This document shows positions 7,995 through 18,378 of a stretch of DNA of 64,000 bases, in pieces; position 1 is the first letter of the stretch; each line of letters opens with the position of its first letter. The translations under genes and the position numbers were made by a program. This stretch comes from Aquabacterium soli (lineage in GTDB: Bacteria; Pseudomonadota; Gammaproteobacteria; Burkholderiales; Burkholderiaceae_C). Under the pieces are notes generated by a model that saw only the letters and a list, made by a program, of their open reading frames with translations, did no database searches and was not told where the DNA came from. The stretch spans positions 23,953 through 87,952 of the forward strand of contig NZ_RSED01000017.1 in assembly GCF_003933735.1 (NCBI RefSeq), given 5' to 3'.

Positions 7995-10322
7995 TCAGCG
8001 AGCGGCTTGCTCGGCTTGCTCGGCTTGCAGTTGCGCGCCGTGCGCCACGGCCACGGCCGTCATGTTGACGATGCGGCGCACGGTGGCTGAGGGCGTGAGG
8101 ATGTGCACCGGTGCGGCTGCGCCCAGCAGGATCGGGCCCACGGTCACGCCCTGCCCGCCGGTCATCTTCAGCACGTTGAACAGGATGTTCGCGGCGTCGA
8201 TGTTGGGCAGGATCAGGATGTTGGCCGTGCCGTCCAGCGTGGAGCCGGGCAGCAGCTTGTGGCGCACCGATTCGCTCAAGGCGGCATCGCCCTGCATCTC
8301 GCCATCGGCCGGCACGTGCGGCATGCGCTCGATGAACAGGTCGCGTGCGCGGCGCATCTTGCGGGCCGAGGGCCGCGTGCTGGATCCGAACATCGAGTGC
8401 GACAGGAAGGCCACGCGCGGCGGCAGGCCGAAGCGTTGCACCTCTTCCACCGCCAGCACGGCGATGTCGGCCAGCTGTTCGGCGGTCGGATCTTCGTTGA
8501 CGAAGGTGTCGGCGATGAACAGCGAGTACTGGTCCAGGATCAGCGCGTTCAGGGCGGCCAGGCCATGGGCCTCGGGGCGCGTGCCGATCACTTCGCGGAT
8601 CTGCTCCAGGTGCAGGTCGTAGCGGCCGATCACGCCGCAGATCATGCCGTCGGCATCGCCCAGGTGCACCATCAGCGTGGCGATCAGCGAGTTGGAGCGG
8701 CGCACCACCACCTTGGCCAGGTCGGGCGAGATGCCATCGCGGCCGCGCAGCTGGTGGTAGGCCTCGTAGTACTGCTTGAAGCGCTCGTCGTTGGCGGGGT
8801 TGACCACCTCGCAGTTCACGCCGGGCTGCAGGCGCAGGCCCGCGCGCTCGATGCGCGTGGCGATCACGTCGGGGCGGCCCACCAGGATCGGCTTGGCGAT
8901 GCCTTCGTCGATGGCGACCTGGGCGGCGCGCAGCACGCGCTCGTCTTCACCTTCGGCATAGGCGATGCGCTTGGGCGCGGCCTTGGCGGCCAGGAACACC
9001 GGCCGCATGAACAGGCCCGTGTTGGTCACGAAGCGCGACAGCGATTCGCGGTAGGCGGCCAGGTCCTTGATGGGGCGCGTGGCCACACCGGATGCTTCGG
9101 CCGCCTCGGCCACGGCCGGCGCGATGCGCAGGATCAGGCGTGAGTCGAACGGCGTGGGAATCAGGTAATCCGGGCCGAAGCGCAGTTCGCGGCCTGGATA
9201 GGCCGCGGCCACTTCATCGCTGGTCTCGGCCTTGGCCAAATCGGCGATCTGACGCACGCAGGCCAGCTTCATGGCCTCGGTGATCTTGGTGGCACCGCAA
9301 TCGAGCGCGCCGCGGAAGATGTACGGGAAGCACAGGACATTGTTGACCTGGTTCGGGTAATCGGATCGGCCGGTGGCGATGATGCAATCCGGACGGGCGG
9401 CCTTGGCCAGTTCAGGGCGGATCTCAGGCTCGGGGTTGGCCAGCGCCAGGATGATGGGCTGCGTGCCCATGGTCTTGACCATCTCGGCCGTGAGTGTGCC
9501 GGCCGCCGAGCAGCCCAGGAACACATCCGCGCCGTTCACGGCATCGGCCAGCGTGCGGCCGTTGGTGGGCTGCGCATAGCGGCGCTTGGAGTCGTCCAGC
9601 TTGTCGGTGCGCTCGGTGTGGATCAGGCCTTTCGAATCGCACACGAACACGTTCTCGCGCTTGACGCCCAGGCCCACCATCAGGTCCAGGCAGGCAATCG
9701 CTGCCGCGCCTGCGCCCGACACGGCGATCTTGACTTCACCGATCTGCTTGCCCACCAGTTCCAGACCGTTCAGCAGCGCTGCGCTGGAAATGATGGCCGT
9801 GCCATGCTGGTCGTCATGGAACACCGGGATGTTGACGCGCTCGCTGAGCTTCTTCTCGATGTAGAAGCACTCGGGCGCCTTGATGTCTTCCAGGTTGATG
9901 CCGCCCAGCGTGGGTTCCAGCGCCGCGATGATGTCGACCAGCTTGTCGGGGTCGCGCTCGGCCAGTTCGATGTCGAACACATCGACCCCGGCGAACTTCT
10001 TGAACAGGCAGCCCTTGCCCTCCATCACCGGCTTGGAGGCCAGCGGGCCGATGTCGCCCAGGCCCAGCACGGCGGTGCCGTTGGTGATCACGCCGACCAG
10101 GTTGCCCCGCGATGTGAAATCTGCAGCCAGGTTCGGATCCTGTTCGATGGCCAGGCAGGGGTAGGCCACGCCGGGCGAGTACGCCAGCGACAAGTCGCGC
10201 TGATTGGTCAGCGGCTTGATCGGCATGACGGCGATCTTGCCCCGGTTGGGAGAGCGGTGGTAGTCCAGCGCAGCATCGCGCAGGGCCTGTTCGGCATCTG
10301 ACAGGGGCTTGGAAGAGCTCAT
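7995..10322 (-). CDS. maeB: NADP-dependent malic enzyme
   Basis: Oxidatively decarboxylates malate to pyruvate, giving NADPH. At 775 residues it has the long MaeB architecture: malic-enzyme N and NAD(P)-binding domains (about 15-425), then a phosphotransacetylase-like C-terminal domain (about 445-765) that is regulatory rather than catalytic. Diagnostic blocks are [31 protein letters not shown] text, [20 protein letters not shown] and, in the PTA part, [12 protein letters not shown] placed the start at the ATG at 10322, giving the usual MSSS...[14 protein letters not shown] terminus; sequence before it does not fit the family. Confidence 0.95.
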   Translation of the reverse strand: MSSSKPLSDAEQALRDAALDYHRSPNRGKIAVMPIKPLTNQRDLSLAYSPGVAYPCLAIEQDPNLAADFTSRGNLVGVITNGTAVLGLGDIGPLASKPVMEGKGCLFKKFAGVDVFDIELAERDPDKLVDIIAALEPTLGGINLEDIKAPECFYIEKKLSERVNIPVFHDDQHGTAIISSAALLNGLELVGKQIGEVKIAVSGAGAAAIACLDLMVGLGVKRENVFVCDSKGLIHTERTDKLDDSKRRYAQPTNGRTLADAVNGADVFLGCSAAGTLTAEMVKTMGTQPIILALANPEPEIRPELAKAARPDCIIATGRSDYPNQVNNVLCFPYIFRGALDCGATKITEAMKLACVRQIADLAKAETSDEVAAAYPGRELRFGPDYLIPTPFDSRLILRIAPAVAEAAEASGVATRPIKDLAAYRESLSRFVTNTGLFMRPVFLAAKAAPKRIAYAEGEDERVLRAAQVAIDEGIAKPILVGRPDVIATRIERAGLRLQPGVNCEVVNPANDERFKQYYEAYHQLRGRDGISPDLAKVVVRRSNSLIATLMVHLGDADGMICGVIGRYDLHLEQIREVIGTRPEAHGLAALNALILDQYSLFIADTFVNEDPTAEQLADIAVLAVEEVQRFGLPPRVAFLSHSMFGSSTRPSARKMRRARDLFIERMPHVPADGEMQGDAALSESVRHKLLPGSTLDGTANILILPNIDAANILFNVLKMTGGQGVTVGPILLGAAAPVHILTPSATVRRIVNMTAVAVAHGAQLQAEQAEQAAR

Positions 10323-10505
10323 GGCTGAAATTCGTAATGCTTCTCGACGCGGAGGGGCGTCATGGTACGCCAAGTGTCGGCCGGCGCCTACAGGGTGTGA
10401 CGCTTGCACGCGGCCCCCCGCCCTGAGGGGTGCTTAGGGTCCACGAGAACTCAAGTGCCGCGGCACGGCACCGACAATGAGTGGACACAGCAGTATCCAG
10501 ATTTC

Positions 10506-12899
10506 ATGAGCTTGCTCCATCTCCTGCGGGAGAACTGGTCGGTGCGCTGGCGCCCACGATGGGAAGCCGCTCGCAACGCCGTCACCGCACACGAATCCAT
10601 CGATGGCCCGCAGGCCGCTCATTTCCGCGCGATGCAGATCACGGCGGTGCGTCGCCTTTTCCCGCTCGTGATCCTGGGCAACGTGGTCAACACCGTGGCC
10701 ATCGCCGCCACGTTCTGGGGCCACATCGGCACCTTGTGGCTGGCCTTGTGGTCTGCGGTGGTGGTGCTGGGCCTGGGCGTGGCCCAGGTGTGGTGGGGTA
10801 CCTTCCTGCGGCGCAGTGCCCAGGGGCGCGTCACGGCATCCCCGCGCGCCATGCGCACGCTCACGGTGCAGGTGGCCATGTATGCCGCCATCTGGATGGT
10901 CGTGCCTGTCACCGTGTTCCCTTCTGCTGACCATTCCGGCGAAATGCTGCTGGGCACGGTCACGGTGGGCATGCTGTGCGCGGGCGGCTTCATCCTGTCC
11001 GCTCATGTGCGTGCGGCGTGTGCCTATGTCGCCATCATGGCGCTGGGCTCGATGCTGGCGCTGGTGATGTCGCATTACGCCACCCAGGTGGCGCTGCTGA
11101 GCCTGCTCGTGGTGTACGCCGGCACCATCATGGCCATGGTGGTCGCCAGCGCGCGGGTCTACATGAGCCGCCTGCGTGCGGAGGCAGAAACCGAGCGCCA
11201 GACCCAACTGATTGACCTGCTGCTGCGCGATTTCGAAGAGCACGCCAGCGACTGGCTGTGGGAAACGGGCGTCCATGGGCAGTTGCGCCATGTGTCTGCC
11301 CGCCAGGCACAGGCGCTCGCGCTGCGCCCGGGGTCCCTGGCCCAGGTGTCCTTCCTGGACCTGCTGGAAGCGCGTCTGCCGGCTGATTTGCCCGAAGCCC
11401 TGGAGGCCCATGCCCGCCTGAAGGGCTGCATGACGCAGTGGCAGGCCTTCCGCGATCTCGAGATGCCCGTGATGGTGGGGGGCGAGCAGCGCTGGTGGTC
11501 GCTCACGGCCAAGCCGTTGGTGGACGAGCGCGGCGCACCTGCAGGCTGGCGTGGCGTGGGCTCCGACATCACCGAGGCGCGGCGTGCCCGCGATGAACTG
11601 GCCCGCCTGGCCAACGTGGACGCGCTGACCGGCCTGGCCAACCGTTACCGCTTCGGGCGCGAGTTGTCCCGGCTGAACGAACTCGGTGAGGGACAGGCAC
11701 CCAACTGCGCCTTGCTGTTCCTGGATCTGGACAACTTCAAGAACATCAACGATTCACTCGGTCATGCCGTGGGCGACCAGTTGCTGCGGTGTGTCGGTGA
11801 TCGCCTGCGGGGCATGGTGCGCGACGGCACGGTTCTGGCCCGCCTGGGGGGCGACGAGTTTGCTCTGCTGCTGTGGACCCATACCGATCCGCTGGCGGTG
11901 GACACCCTGTGCCGCCACATGCTGGAGGCCCTGGGCGAGCCCTATCAACTCCAAGACGTGCGTGTGGAAGTGCGGGCCAGCATCGGCATCGCGCTGGCGC
12001 CACGCGATGGCTCCGATCCAGAGTCCCTGCTCAAGTGCGCCGACCTGGCCCTGTATGCCGCCAAGGCGGGCGGGCGCAACACCTACCGCTTCTTCGACAC
12101 GGCCATGGCCGAGAACGCCCGTGCCCGCGTGCGCCTTCAGCATGAATTGGGCGTGGCGCTGGCCAAGGAGCAGTTTGCGGTGCATTACCAGCCCCAGTAC
12201 CACCTGCTCACCCGCGAGGTGATCGGTTTCGAGGCCCTGGTGCGCTGGCAGCACTCCGAGCGCGGCCTGATCGGCCCCGGCGAGTTCATCCCCGTGGCCG
12301 AGGAGACGGGCCAGATCGTGCCTCTGGGTACCTGGGTGCTGCGCCAGGCCTGCCGGGATGCCGTGCACTGGCCTGCCCATCTGCGGGTGTCGGTCAACCT
12401 CTCGGCGGTGCAGTTCCGCAGCTCGTCCGTGGTCGACGTCGTCGACATGGCCCTGGCCGACAGTGGCCTGCCGCCTGACCGGCTGGAGTTGGAAGTGACC
12501 GAATCGGCGCTGATCGAGGACCACGAGGGCGCCCAGGCCACCTTGATGGCCCTGCGCAGCCGCGGCATCCGCGTGGCCTTGGATGACTTCGGCACAGGCT
12601 ATTCCTCGCTGGCCTACCTGCGCCGCTTCCCGATGGACAAGCTCAAGATCGACGGCATGTTCGTGCGCTCGCTGGACAGCGACCAGGATGCCCAGGCCGT
12701 GGTCACGGCCATCATCCGCCTGGCCAAGGCCCTGCGCCTGGACACCACGGCCGAGGGCGTCGAGACCAAGGAGCAGATGGTGATGCTGCGCGCCCTGGGC
12801 TGCGACGATGTGCAGGGCTTCCTGATCTCCCGGCCGATGCCGGCAGGCCAGGTCATGCCTTATCTGGCCCGCAGCGCCGACGTCCTGACGCCCGCCTGA
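10506..12899 (+). CDS. Membrane GGDEF-EAL c-di-GMP protein with PAS-like domain
   Basis: About 797 residues. The N-terminal third has about six hydrophobic segments (roughly residues 45-225) of the membrane-sensor kind. It is followed by a PAS-like region (about 240-365), GGDEF with intact GGDEF residues and no RxxD inhibitory site (RDGT instead), and an EAL domain. The EAL domain keeps the expected catalytic set: FEALVRW, SVNLSAVQF, LEVTESAL, DDFGTGYSS, KIDGMFV, AEGVET. Phosphodiesterase activity is therefore expected; cyclase activity is possible. The start at 10506 lacks a good ribosome site and could lie upstream. It is 138 bases upstream of the EpsE-like gene on the same strand. Confidence 0.88.
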   Translation: MSLLHLLRENWSVRWRPRWEAARNAVTAHESIDGPQAAHFRAMQITAVRRLFPLVILGNVVNTVAIAATFWGHIGTLWLALWSAVVVLGLGVAQVWWGTFLRRSAQGRVTASPRAMRTLTVQVAMYAAIWMVVPVTVFPSADHSGEMLLGTVTVGMLCAGGFILSAHVRAACAYVAIMALGSMLALVMSHYATQVALLSLLVVYAGTIMAMVVASARVYMSRLRAEAETERQTQLIDLLLRDFEEHASDWLWETGVHGQLRHVSARQAQALALRPGSLAQVSFLDLLEARLPADLPEALEAHARLKGCMTQWQAFRDLEMPVMVGGEQRWWSLTAKPLVDERGAPAGWRGVGSDITEARRARDELARLANVDALTGLANRYRFGRELSRLNELGEGQAPNCALLFLDLDNFKNINDSLGHAVGDQLLRCVGDRLRGMVRDGTVLARLGGDEFALLLWTHTDPLAVDTLCRHMLEALGEPYQLQDVRVEVRASIGIALAPRDGSDPESLLKCADLALYAAKAGGRNTYRFFDTAMAENARARVRLQHELGVALAKEQFAVHYQPQYHLLTREVIGFEALVRWQHSERGLIGPGEFIPVAEETGQIVPLGTWVLRQACRDAVHWPAHLRVSVNLSAVQFRSSSVVDVVDMALADSGLPPDRLELEVTESALIEDHEGAQATLMALRSRGIRVALDDFGTGYSSLAYLRRFPMDKLKIDGMFVRSLDSDQDAQAVVTAIIRLAKALRLDTTAEGVETKEQMVMLRALGCDDVQGFLISRPMPAGQVMPYLARSADVLTPA

Positions 12900-13037
12900 T
12901 CGGGGGTGGTATGGGCGCTGAATGTGCCCTCGTGAGCCATGGTGCGGTGGTACATTGCCAGTCGACAGACCGGCCGCGCGGCATGACAGCCTCGGGGCGG
13001 AGATCAACAGTTTCTAGATGATGCGAGGATCTTTCGT

Positions 13038-13847
13038 ATGAAGTGGATGCGCAATGTGGTTCGGGCCCTGATGGCCTGGATGCTGATGGCAACGATGGCG
13101 GCCCAGGCCGCGCCTGCGAACGACTACGTGCTGGGCGTAGGCGACGTCATCAAGATTTCGGTTTATCAGAACGTGGACCTGACGCTGGAGACGCGTATTT
13201 CTGAAAGCGGAGTGATCTCTTACCCCTTGCTCGGCAACATCAAGTTGGGCGGGCTTTCGGTCTCCGCCGCTGAAAAGAAGATCGCCGACGGCCTGCGCGA
13301 AGGTAATTTTCTGAAACAGCCGCAAGTGTCGATTCTGGTGGCCATCGTCAAAGGCAACCAGGTCTCGGTGCTGGGCGCTGTGAACCGTCCTGGCCGCTAT
13401 CCGCTTGAAACCACCAACACCCGTCTGAGCGAAGCCCTGGCCAACGGTGGCGGCATCATGGTTGGGTCTGGCTCGGATTCGGTCATCGTGACCGGCACCC
13501 GCAACGGCCAGCCTTTCCGCAAGGAGGTGGATTTCCCGATGGTGTTCGCCCCCGCCAACCCGGCTGAGGACATCATCCTGCAGAACGGCGACACGGTTTA
13601 TGTGGACCGTGTGCCCATGATCTACGTCTACGGTGAAGTGCAACGCCCTGGCACGGTCCGCCTGGAGCGCGACATGACCGTGACCCAGGCCCTGGCAGCC
13701 GCCAGTGGCCTGACCCTGCGCGGTACCGACAAGGGTATCAAGGTGCACCGTCGCCAGCCCGATGGCTCCATCAAGATCGTGCAGCCCGGCATGAACGACA
13801 CCCTCCAGAAGGATGACGTCGTCTACGTGAAGGAAAGCCTGTTCTGA
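13038..13847 (+). CDS. EpsE-like polysaccharide export protein (Wza family)
   Basis: A 269-residue outer-membrane-associated polysaccharide secretion protein. It has a signal peptide (about 1-25, ending AAQAA), a Poly_export domain beginning NDYVLGVGDVIKISVY and two SLBB-type repeats (QVSVLGAVNRPGRYPLE and MIYVYGEVQRPGTVRLE). No lipobox Cys is present, unlike Wza itself. This short form is common beside exosortase/EpsH loci of betaproteobacteria, but here no other eps gene lies within reach. GAGG lies 10 bases before the ATG. The upstream c-di-GMP gene suggests a regulatory link, which is inference. A terminator follows. Confidence 0.88.
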   Translation: MKWMRNVVRALMAWMLMATMAAQAAPANDYVLGVGDVIKISVYQNVDLTLETRISESGVISYPLLGNIKLGGLSVSAAEKKIADGLREGNFLKQPQVSILVAIVKGNQVSVLGAVNRPGRYPLETTNTRLSEALANGGGIMVGSGSDSVIVTGTRNGQPFRKEVDFPMVFAPANPAEDIILQNGDTVYVDRVPMIYVYGEVQRPGTVRLERDMTVTQALAAASGLTLRGTDKGIKVHRRQPDGSIKIVQPGMNDTLQKDDVVYVKESLF

Positions 13848-13870
13848 TCGCCTGATCGGTTCAGCATTGA

Positions 13871-13901
13871 AAAAGCCCGGGCCGCAAGGCGCCGGGCTTT
13901 T
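13871..13901. terminator. Bidirectional rho-independent terminator
   Basis: Perfect 10-bp arms AAAAGCCCGG (13871-13880) and CCGGGCTTTT (13892-13901) with an 11-base loop, followed by more Ts. The A-run on the other side lets it work for both the EpsE-like gene and the converging rRNA methyltransferase gene. Confidence 0.92.
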
Positions 13902-13929
13902 TTCTTGGGCCAGCTTGCTCCGAGAGCGC

Positions 13930-15210
13930 TCAGGCCTTCTTTTCCCAGGCGGCAGCGTAGAAGCCGTCCGTGGCATGGCGGTTGGGCCACAAGCGCAGGT
14001 GCCCCAGCGGCGTGGTCAGCTCGCCAGCGCGCTCCACGCCAGCCTGCTCCAGCACCTGGCGGGCGTTCACAGGCACCAGATCCGGGAACTGCTCGCTGAA
14101 AGCCGCGGCGATCTGCTCGTTCTCGTCGGTCAGCAGGCTGCAGGTGGCATAGACCAGGCGGCCGCCCGGCTTGAGCAGGCGCTGGGCGCTGGCCAGGATG
14201 GCTTGCTGCTTGACCTGCAGTTCGTCGATGGCCTTGGGGCTCTGGCGCCACTTCAGATCGGGATTGCGGCGCAGGGTGCCCAGGCCGGAGCAGGGCGCAT
14301 CCACCAGCACGCGGTCGATCTTGCCGCTCAAGCGCTTGATGCGCTCGTCGCGTTCATGGGCGATCTGCGTGGAGTACACATTCGACAGGCCGCTGCGCGC
14401 CAGGCGCGGTTTGAGCGCCTCCAGCCGGTGGCCGGACACATCGAAGGCGTACAGGCGCCCTGTGTTGCGCATCATCCCGCCCAGGGCCAGGGTCTTGCCG
14501 CCAGCGCCGGCGCAGAAATCCACCACCATCTCACCGCGCTTGGCGCCAGTCAGCAAGGCCAGCAACTGGCTGCCCTCATCCTGCACCTCGACATCGCCGC
14601 CGGTGTACAGCGGCAGTTTCTGCAGCGGTGGTTTGCCATCGATGCGGATGCCCCAGGGAGAGAAGGGCGTGACGGTGGCTTCGATGCCGGCCTCGGCCAA
14701 GGCAGCCAGCACGGCCTCGCGCTTGGCCTTGACAGCGTTGACGCGCAGATCGAGCGGCGCGCCCGCGGACATGGTATCGATCAGGGCCCAGAACTGGGCT
14801 GTGCCTTCTTCATCCTTGCCGAACTGGTCGCGCAGGCGGTTGGCGATCCAGTCGGGCAGGTTGTGGCGCAGCTTGTCGGGCAGGGTGCTGCGGTCGATCT
14901 TGGCGATCCGGTCCAGCCAGGCCAGTTCGTCCACAGTGGCACCCATCTTGAGCACATGGGGCAGGCCTTGCCACGCCAGCAGCGTGAGGCGCCGGTCCAT
15001 CGGGCCGTGGCCGGATTGGGCCAGGTGCTGGTAGAGCAGCTTCTGGCGCAGCACAGCGTAGGCCGTCTCGGCCAGGGCGTGTCGTTCGCGCTGGCCCAGG
15101 GCCTTGTTCTTGCGGAAAAAGTAGGAAACGATGCTGTCGGCCGGGGCGTCGAGCTTGAGGACCTCACGCAGCAGGCCGCCGGTCAGGTCAAGAAGTTCTT
15201 TGGGGTACAT
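13930..15210 (-). CDS. RsmB-like 16S rRNA (cytosine-C5) methyltransferase
   Basis: A 426-residue RsmB/NOL1/NOP2-family methyltransferase that places a 5-methyl group on cytosine of rRNA using S-adenosylmethionine. The SAM-binding motif is VVDFCAGAGGKTLAL. Both catalytic cysteines of the family are present: DAPCSGLGTLRRNPDLKW (motif IV) and YATCSLLTDENE (motif VI). The N-terminal region (1 to about 150) is the NusB-like part. Its start overlaps the end of the upstream hydroxylase-like gene by 23 bases, implying co-transcription. It ends 29 bases from the bidirectional terminator. Confidence 0.88.
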   Translation of the reverse strand: MYPKELLDLTGGLLREVLKLDAPADSIVSYFFRKNKALGQRERHALAETAYAVLRQKLLYQHLAQSGHGPMDRRLTLLAWQGLPHVLKMGATVDELAWLDRIAKIDRSTLPDKLRHNLPDWIANRLRDQFGKDEEGTAQFWALIDTMSAGAPLDLRVNAVKAKREAVLAALAEAGIEATVTPFSPWGIRIDGKPPLQKLPLYTGGDVEVQDEGSQLLALLTGAKRGEMVVDFCAGAGGKTLALGGMMRNTGRLYAFDVSGHRLEALKPRLARSGLSNVYSTQIAHERDERIKRLSGKIDRVLVDAPCSGLGTLRRNPDLKWRQSPKAIDELQVKQQAILASAQRLLKPGGRLVYATCSLLTDENEQIAAAFSEQFPDLVPVNARQVLEQAGVERAGELTTPLGHLRLWPNRHATDGFYAAAWEKKA

Positions 15211-16186
15211 GGGCAGGATTATCCCGCGTGGCGCCGCTCCCGGGTTGGTCGCGTTCCCATTCAGGGGGGGCCCACAGGTGTTTCAGCCGTTGGTGCCAGG
15301 GGCCGGGGCGGGCGATGTCGCGGATCATGTCGACCCATTCGTGCACGGTCAGCCACAGCGCATTGTTGCTCTTGGGCTGGCGCACCAGGCCGTAATCCAC
15401 CGCTTCCCGCTCTTCGACGAAGGTGCCGAACAGACGGTCGAACACGATGAGGGTGCCGCCATAGTTGCGGTCGATGTACACCGGGTTGCGCCCGTGGTGC
15501 GCCCGGTGGTGCGAAGGCGTGTTGAAGATGAACTCGATGGGCCGGGGCAGCTTGCCCACCCACTGCGTGTGCACGAAGAACTGGTAGCCCAGGTTCAGCG
15601 ACAGCGCGCACAGCACCCAGCGGGGCTCGAATCCCAGCCACACCATGGGCGTGTAGAACAGCCAGTTGCCTGCGAAGCTGTACAGCCAACTCTGGCGCAT
15701 GGCGGTGGTGAAGTTCATGTGCTCGGAGCCGTGGTGCACCACGTGCGCGCACCAGAACCAGCGGATGCGGTGGCTGGCGCGGTGGAACCAGTAGTAGCAG
15801 AACTCCACGCCCAGGTACAAGGCCGCGAAAGTCCATGGCGTGATCTCGACGGTCTGCCAGCGGTGCGTGTAGACCCAGTCCATCGCCGGTATCACGGCAA
15901 ACACCACGATCACGACGTCCAGCAGCATGTAGGCGCCACCCAGGTTCATGCTGGCCAGCGAATCCTTCAGGTCGTAGACCCCTGCGTTTCTCACCTTGTG
16001 AAATCGCCACCATTCCAAGGCCACCACGCTCATGAACAGCGGAGTCAACAGCAGCAAAAGGGCGTCGCGCAGATCCAGGTGGGCCAACCAGGCGGGCAGG
16101 GCTTGCACCGCCACCTGTGGCAGCCAGGTGCTCAGCAGCAAGGTGGGGGGCACAGTGTGAAGGGGGCTTGCATCCATGGCACTCAT
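15188..16186 (-). CDS. Fatty acid hydroxylase / sterol desaturase family membrane protein
   Basis: About 332 residues with four or more membrane segments and the di-iron histidine clusters of the family: HRASHRIRW (HxxxH), HVVHHGSEH (HxxHH) and HHRAHHG (HxxHH). Such enzymes hydroxylate or desaturate lipids at the membrane using O2. The substrate is not evident. Two closely spaced ATGs (16186, 16177) are possible and neither has a clear ribosome site. Its 3' end overlaps the rRNA methyltransferase start. It is divergent from an AraC regulator, which may control it. Confidence 0.86.
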   Translation of the reverse strand: MSAMDASPLHTVPPTLLLSTWLPQVAVQALPAWLAHLDLRDALLLLLTPLFMSVVALEWWRFHKVRNAGVYDLKDSLASMNLGGAYMLLDVVIVVFAVIPAMDWVYTHRWQTVEITPWTFAALYLGVEFCYYWFHRASHRIRWFWCAHVVHHGSEHMNFTTAMRQSWLYSFAGNWLFYTPMVWLGFEPRWVLCALSLNLGYQFFVHTQWVGKLPRPIEFIFNTPSHHRAHHGRNPVYIDRNYGGTLIVFDRLFGTFVEEREAVDYGLVRQPKSNNALWLTVHEWVDMIRDIARPGPWHQRLKHLWAPPEWERDQPGSGATRDNPAHVPQRTS

Positions 16187-16354
16187 GGTGCGTGAAGACG
16201 TGTTTTGCGGCTTGACGATGCCTGCCCAATTCTTGACGCATCGCGCCAATGTGGTCCTCGCACCCCCGCGAAAACTCCTGATGGTCACGGATCGTCACAA
16301 GCGTCATCATGTTCCGCGCCCCGTTGTCATCTCACGTCTGAATGCCCCCCCGTC

Positions 16355-17368
16355 ATGGCTGAGCCCGTGTCCCGCGTTGCCGCGACGTATGTCCGCCTGC
16401 TCTACGACTACCTGCAGGCGCAGGACGTCGATGCCGAGCGTCTGCTCGGCCCACTGCCTCCGGCAGACCAGCATTTCGTGCCGCTGAGTGCCTGGCAGGG
16501 CATGCTCACACGTGTGCAGGATCTGGAAGGCCGACCGGGATTGGGCTTGCGTGTTGCCGCGGGCATCAGCCCTCGGCACTTCGGCGTGGTGGGTTATGCC
16601 GCATTGGCCTGTGCCACGCTGGGTGAGGCCTTGCTGCGGCTGGAGCGCTATCACGCGTCCGTGTATGACGTGAACCCGGCTGTGGTGCGCCACCTGCCAG
16701 AGGGCATCAGCATCGAATGGGGTGTCTCGCGTGGCAAGCCCGGCCCGCTGGTGGACGAAACCGCCATCGCCTCCCTGGTGCAACTGGCGCGGGACATGAC
16801 GGGTCATGTCTGGCCGGTGATGGAGGTCAGCTTTGTCAACCCGCGGCCCGATGACGTGCGCCCCTACGAGGATTTTTTCGGTGGCCTGGTGCGGTTCGGC
16901 GCACAGGTCACGCGCTTGGTGTTGGCGGCCGAGCACCTGGTGCTGCCATTGCGCAAATCCGACCCTGCCCTGCTGGCCTTGATGGACCAGCAGGCCGAGG
17001 CGCTGCTGGCCCGCGTGGCATCGGTGCCGGCCGAGGTGGAGGCCTGGCGCCGCACCTTGGTGGTGTTGATCCGCGAGGGGCGGCCTGCCCTGGTCGATCT
17101 GGCTCGCGCCCACCACCTCAGCCCGCGCAGCTTGCAACGCCGCTTGGCCGAGCAAGGGCTGGGCTTCCAACGCCTGCTCGACGACACACGTCAGCATCTG
17201 GCTGAAGGCTACATGCGGCAGCATGGCCTGGACCTGGCCGAGATCGCCTTGCTGCTGGGCTTCTCGGAGCAGAGCGCCTTCACCCGTGCCTTTCGTCAAT
17301 GGACCGGGCTGGCGCCGGCACAGTGGCGCAAGCAGGCCTTGGCCAACAAGAATCAGGTAAGCCCGTGA
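16355..17368 (+). CDS. AraC-family regulator with arabinose-binding-like N domain
   Basis: A 337-residue DNA-binding regulator. Residues about 20-210 match the N-terminal domain seen in OruR/ArgR-like AraC proteins, and residues about 235-330 hold the double helix-turn-helix (VDLARAHHLSPRSLQRRLAEQG and LDLAEIALLLGFSEQSAFTRAFRQWTG-type segments). It is divergent from the hydroxylase-like gene, with 168 bases between starts. Its TGA overlaps the GTG of the DUF2804 gene in a GTGA junction, so those two are co-translated. The ligand is unknown; lipid-related control is a guess from its neighbours. Confidence 0.9.
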   Translation: MAEPVSRVAATYVRLLYDYLQAQDVDAERLLGPLPPADQHFVPLSAWQGMLTRVQDLEGRPGLGLRVAAGISPRHFGVVGYAALACATLGEALLRLERYHASVYDVNPAVVRHLPEGISIEWGVSRGKPGPLVDETAIASLVQLARDMTGHVWPVMEVSFVNPRPDDVRPYEDFFGGLVRFGAQVTRLVLAAEHLVLPLRKSDPALLALMDQQAEALLARVASVPAEVEAWRRTLVVLIREGRPALVDLARAHHLSPRSLQRRLAEQGLGFQRLLDDTRQHLAEGYMRQHGLDLAEIALLLGFSEQSAFTRAFRQWTGLAPAQWRKQALANKNQVSP

Positions 17369-18378
17369 GCCTGCTGGCCCGTGCGCCTTCATCGGTGCTG
17401 TTGCCCGACGGCACGGCGGCCACGGGGCGCTACGAGGGGCGCATCGCTCGGTTGGATTGGGGCGGACTGGCCGCGGCCGACCGCCGGCCATTCTGGTGGC
17501 GCACGCTACGGCACAAGCGCTGGCAGTACCTGGGCATCGGTTCTCAACACCTGTTTGTCGGCTTGGCCATCGTGGACCTGGGTTGGGGCTGCACAGCCTT
17601 TGCCTACTTGTTTGAGCGTGGTTCACGCACGCTGCTTGCGGACTGGTCCCAGGATGGGATCAAGGGTTGGTCGGGAGCCGTGTCAGACGCACCGGTGACG
17701 GGCAGTCGTGTCCATTTCAGGGGGCCAGGCGCGCGTCTGAGCTGGCAGCACGATGCCAGATCAGACAGCCTGCATGTGCATGTGGCAGTGCCCGGCCTGG
17801 CCTTGGAGGCCACCGTGTCTCTGTCCGATGCGCCGCCTTTGCTGCTGGCTATAGGCCCGATCGGAGAGGCGGGCGATGGCCTGGCCCACGCTACGCAGAA
17901 GACTTCTGCCTTGCCCGTGCAAGGCTGGGCCCAGGCGGGTGGTCAGCGTTTCGATCTGGCGAATGCCGTGGCCAGCCTGGACAGCTCGCACGGCCTGCTG
18001 GCGCATTGCACTGCCTGGCAATGGGCCTGTGCGCACCGTCCCGGGCTGGGCTTCAACCTGCAGGCCGGGTATTTCGGTGCGCACGAGAACGCCCTGTGGC
18101 TGGACGGCCAACTGATCCCGCTGGGTGCGGCACGTTTTGATTTCGATGCGGCCGATCCACTGGCTCCATGGCGCGTGCGCACAGACGATGGGCTGCTGGA
18201 CCTGGACTTCCAGCCCGAGGGCGCTCGTGGAGAGCAGCGCAACCTGGGCCTGGTGGCCAGCCGCTATGTGCAGCCCGTCGGCACCTTCAGCGGCTATGTC
18301 AGGGCCTCGGATGGTGCGGCGCCTCGGCCGGTGCACGACTTGCTGGGTGTGACCGAGGACCACAGCTCGCGCTGGTGA
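17365..18378 (+). CDS. DUF2804 family protein
   Basis: A 337-residue protein matching my recollection of the DUF2804 family (WWRTLRHKRWQYLGI, YFGAHENALWLDGQ and RNLGLVASRYVQPVG blocks). The function is unknown; the beta-rich pattern and the position downstream of an AraC regulator opposite a lipid hydroxylase suggest lipid or hydrophobic-ligand handling, by inference only. The start is a GTG overlapping the AraC stop, with AGGTAA upstream. Its 3' end overlaps the end of the opposing amidase-like gene by 80 bases, an unusual arrangement discussed under findings. Confidence 0.75.
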   Translation: MSLLARAPSSVLLPDGTAATGRYEGRIARLDWGGLAAADRRPFWWRTLRHKRWQYLGIGSQHLFVGLAIVDLGWGCTAFAYLFERGSRTLLADWSQDGIKGWSGAVSDAPVTGSRVHFRGPGARLSWQHDARSDSLHVHVAVPGLALEATVSLSDAPPLLLAIGPIGEAGDGLAHATQKTSALPVQGWAQAGGQRFDLANAVASLDSSHGLLAHCTAWQWACAHRPGLGFNLQAGYFGAHENALWLDGQLIPLGAARFDFDAADPLAPWRVRTDDGLLDLDFQPEGARGEQRNLGLVASRYVQPVGTFSGYVRASDGAAPRPVHDLLGVTEDHSSRW

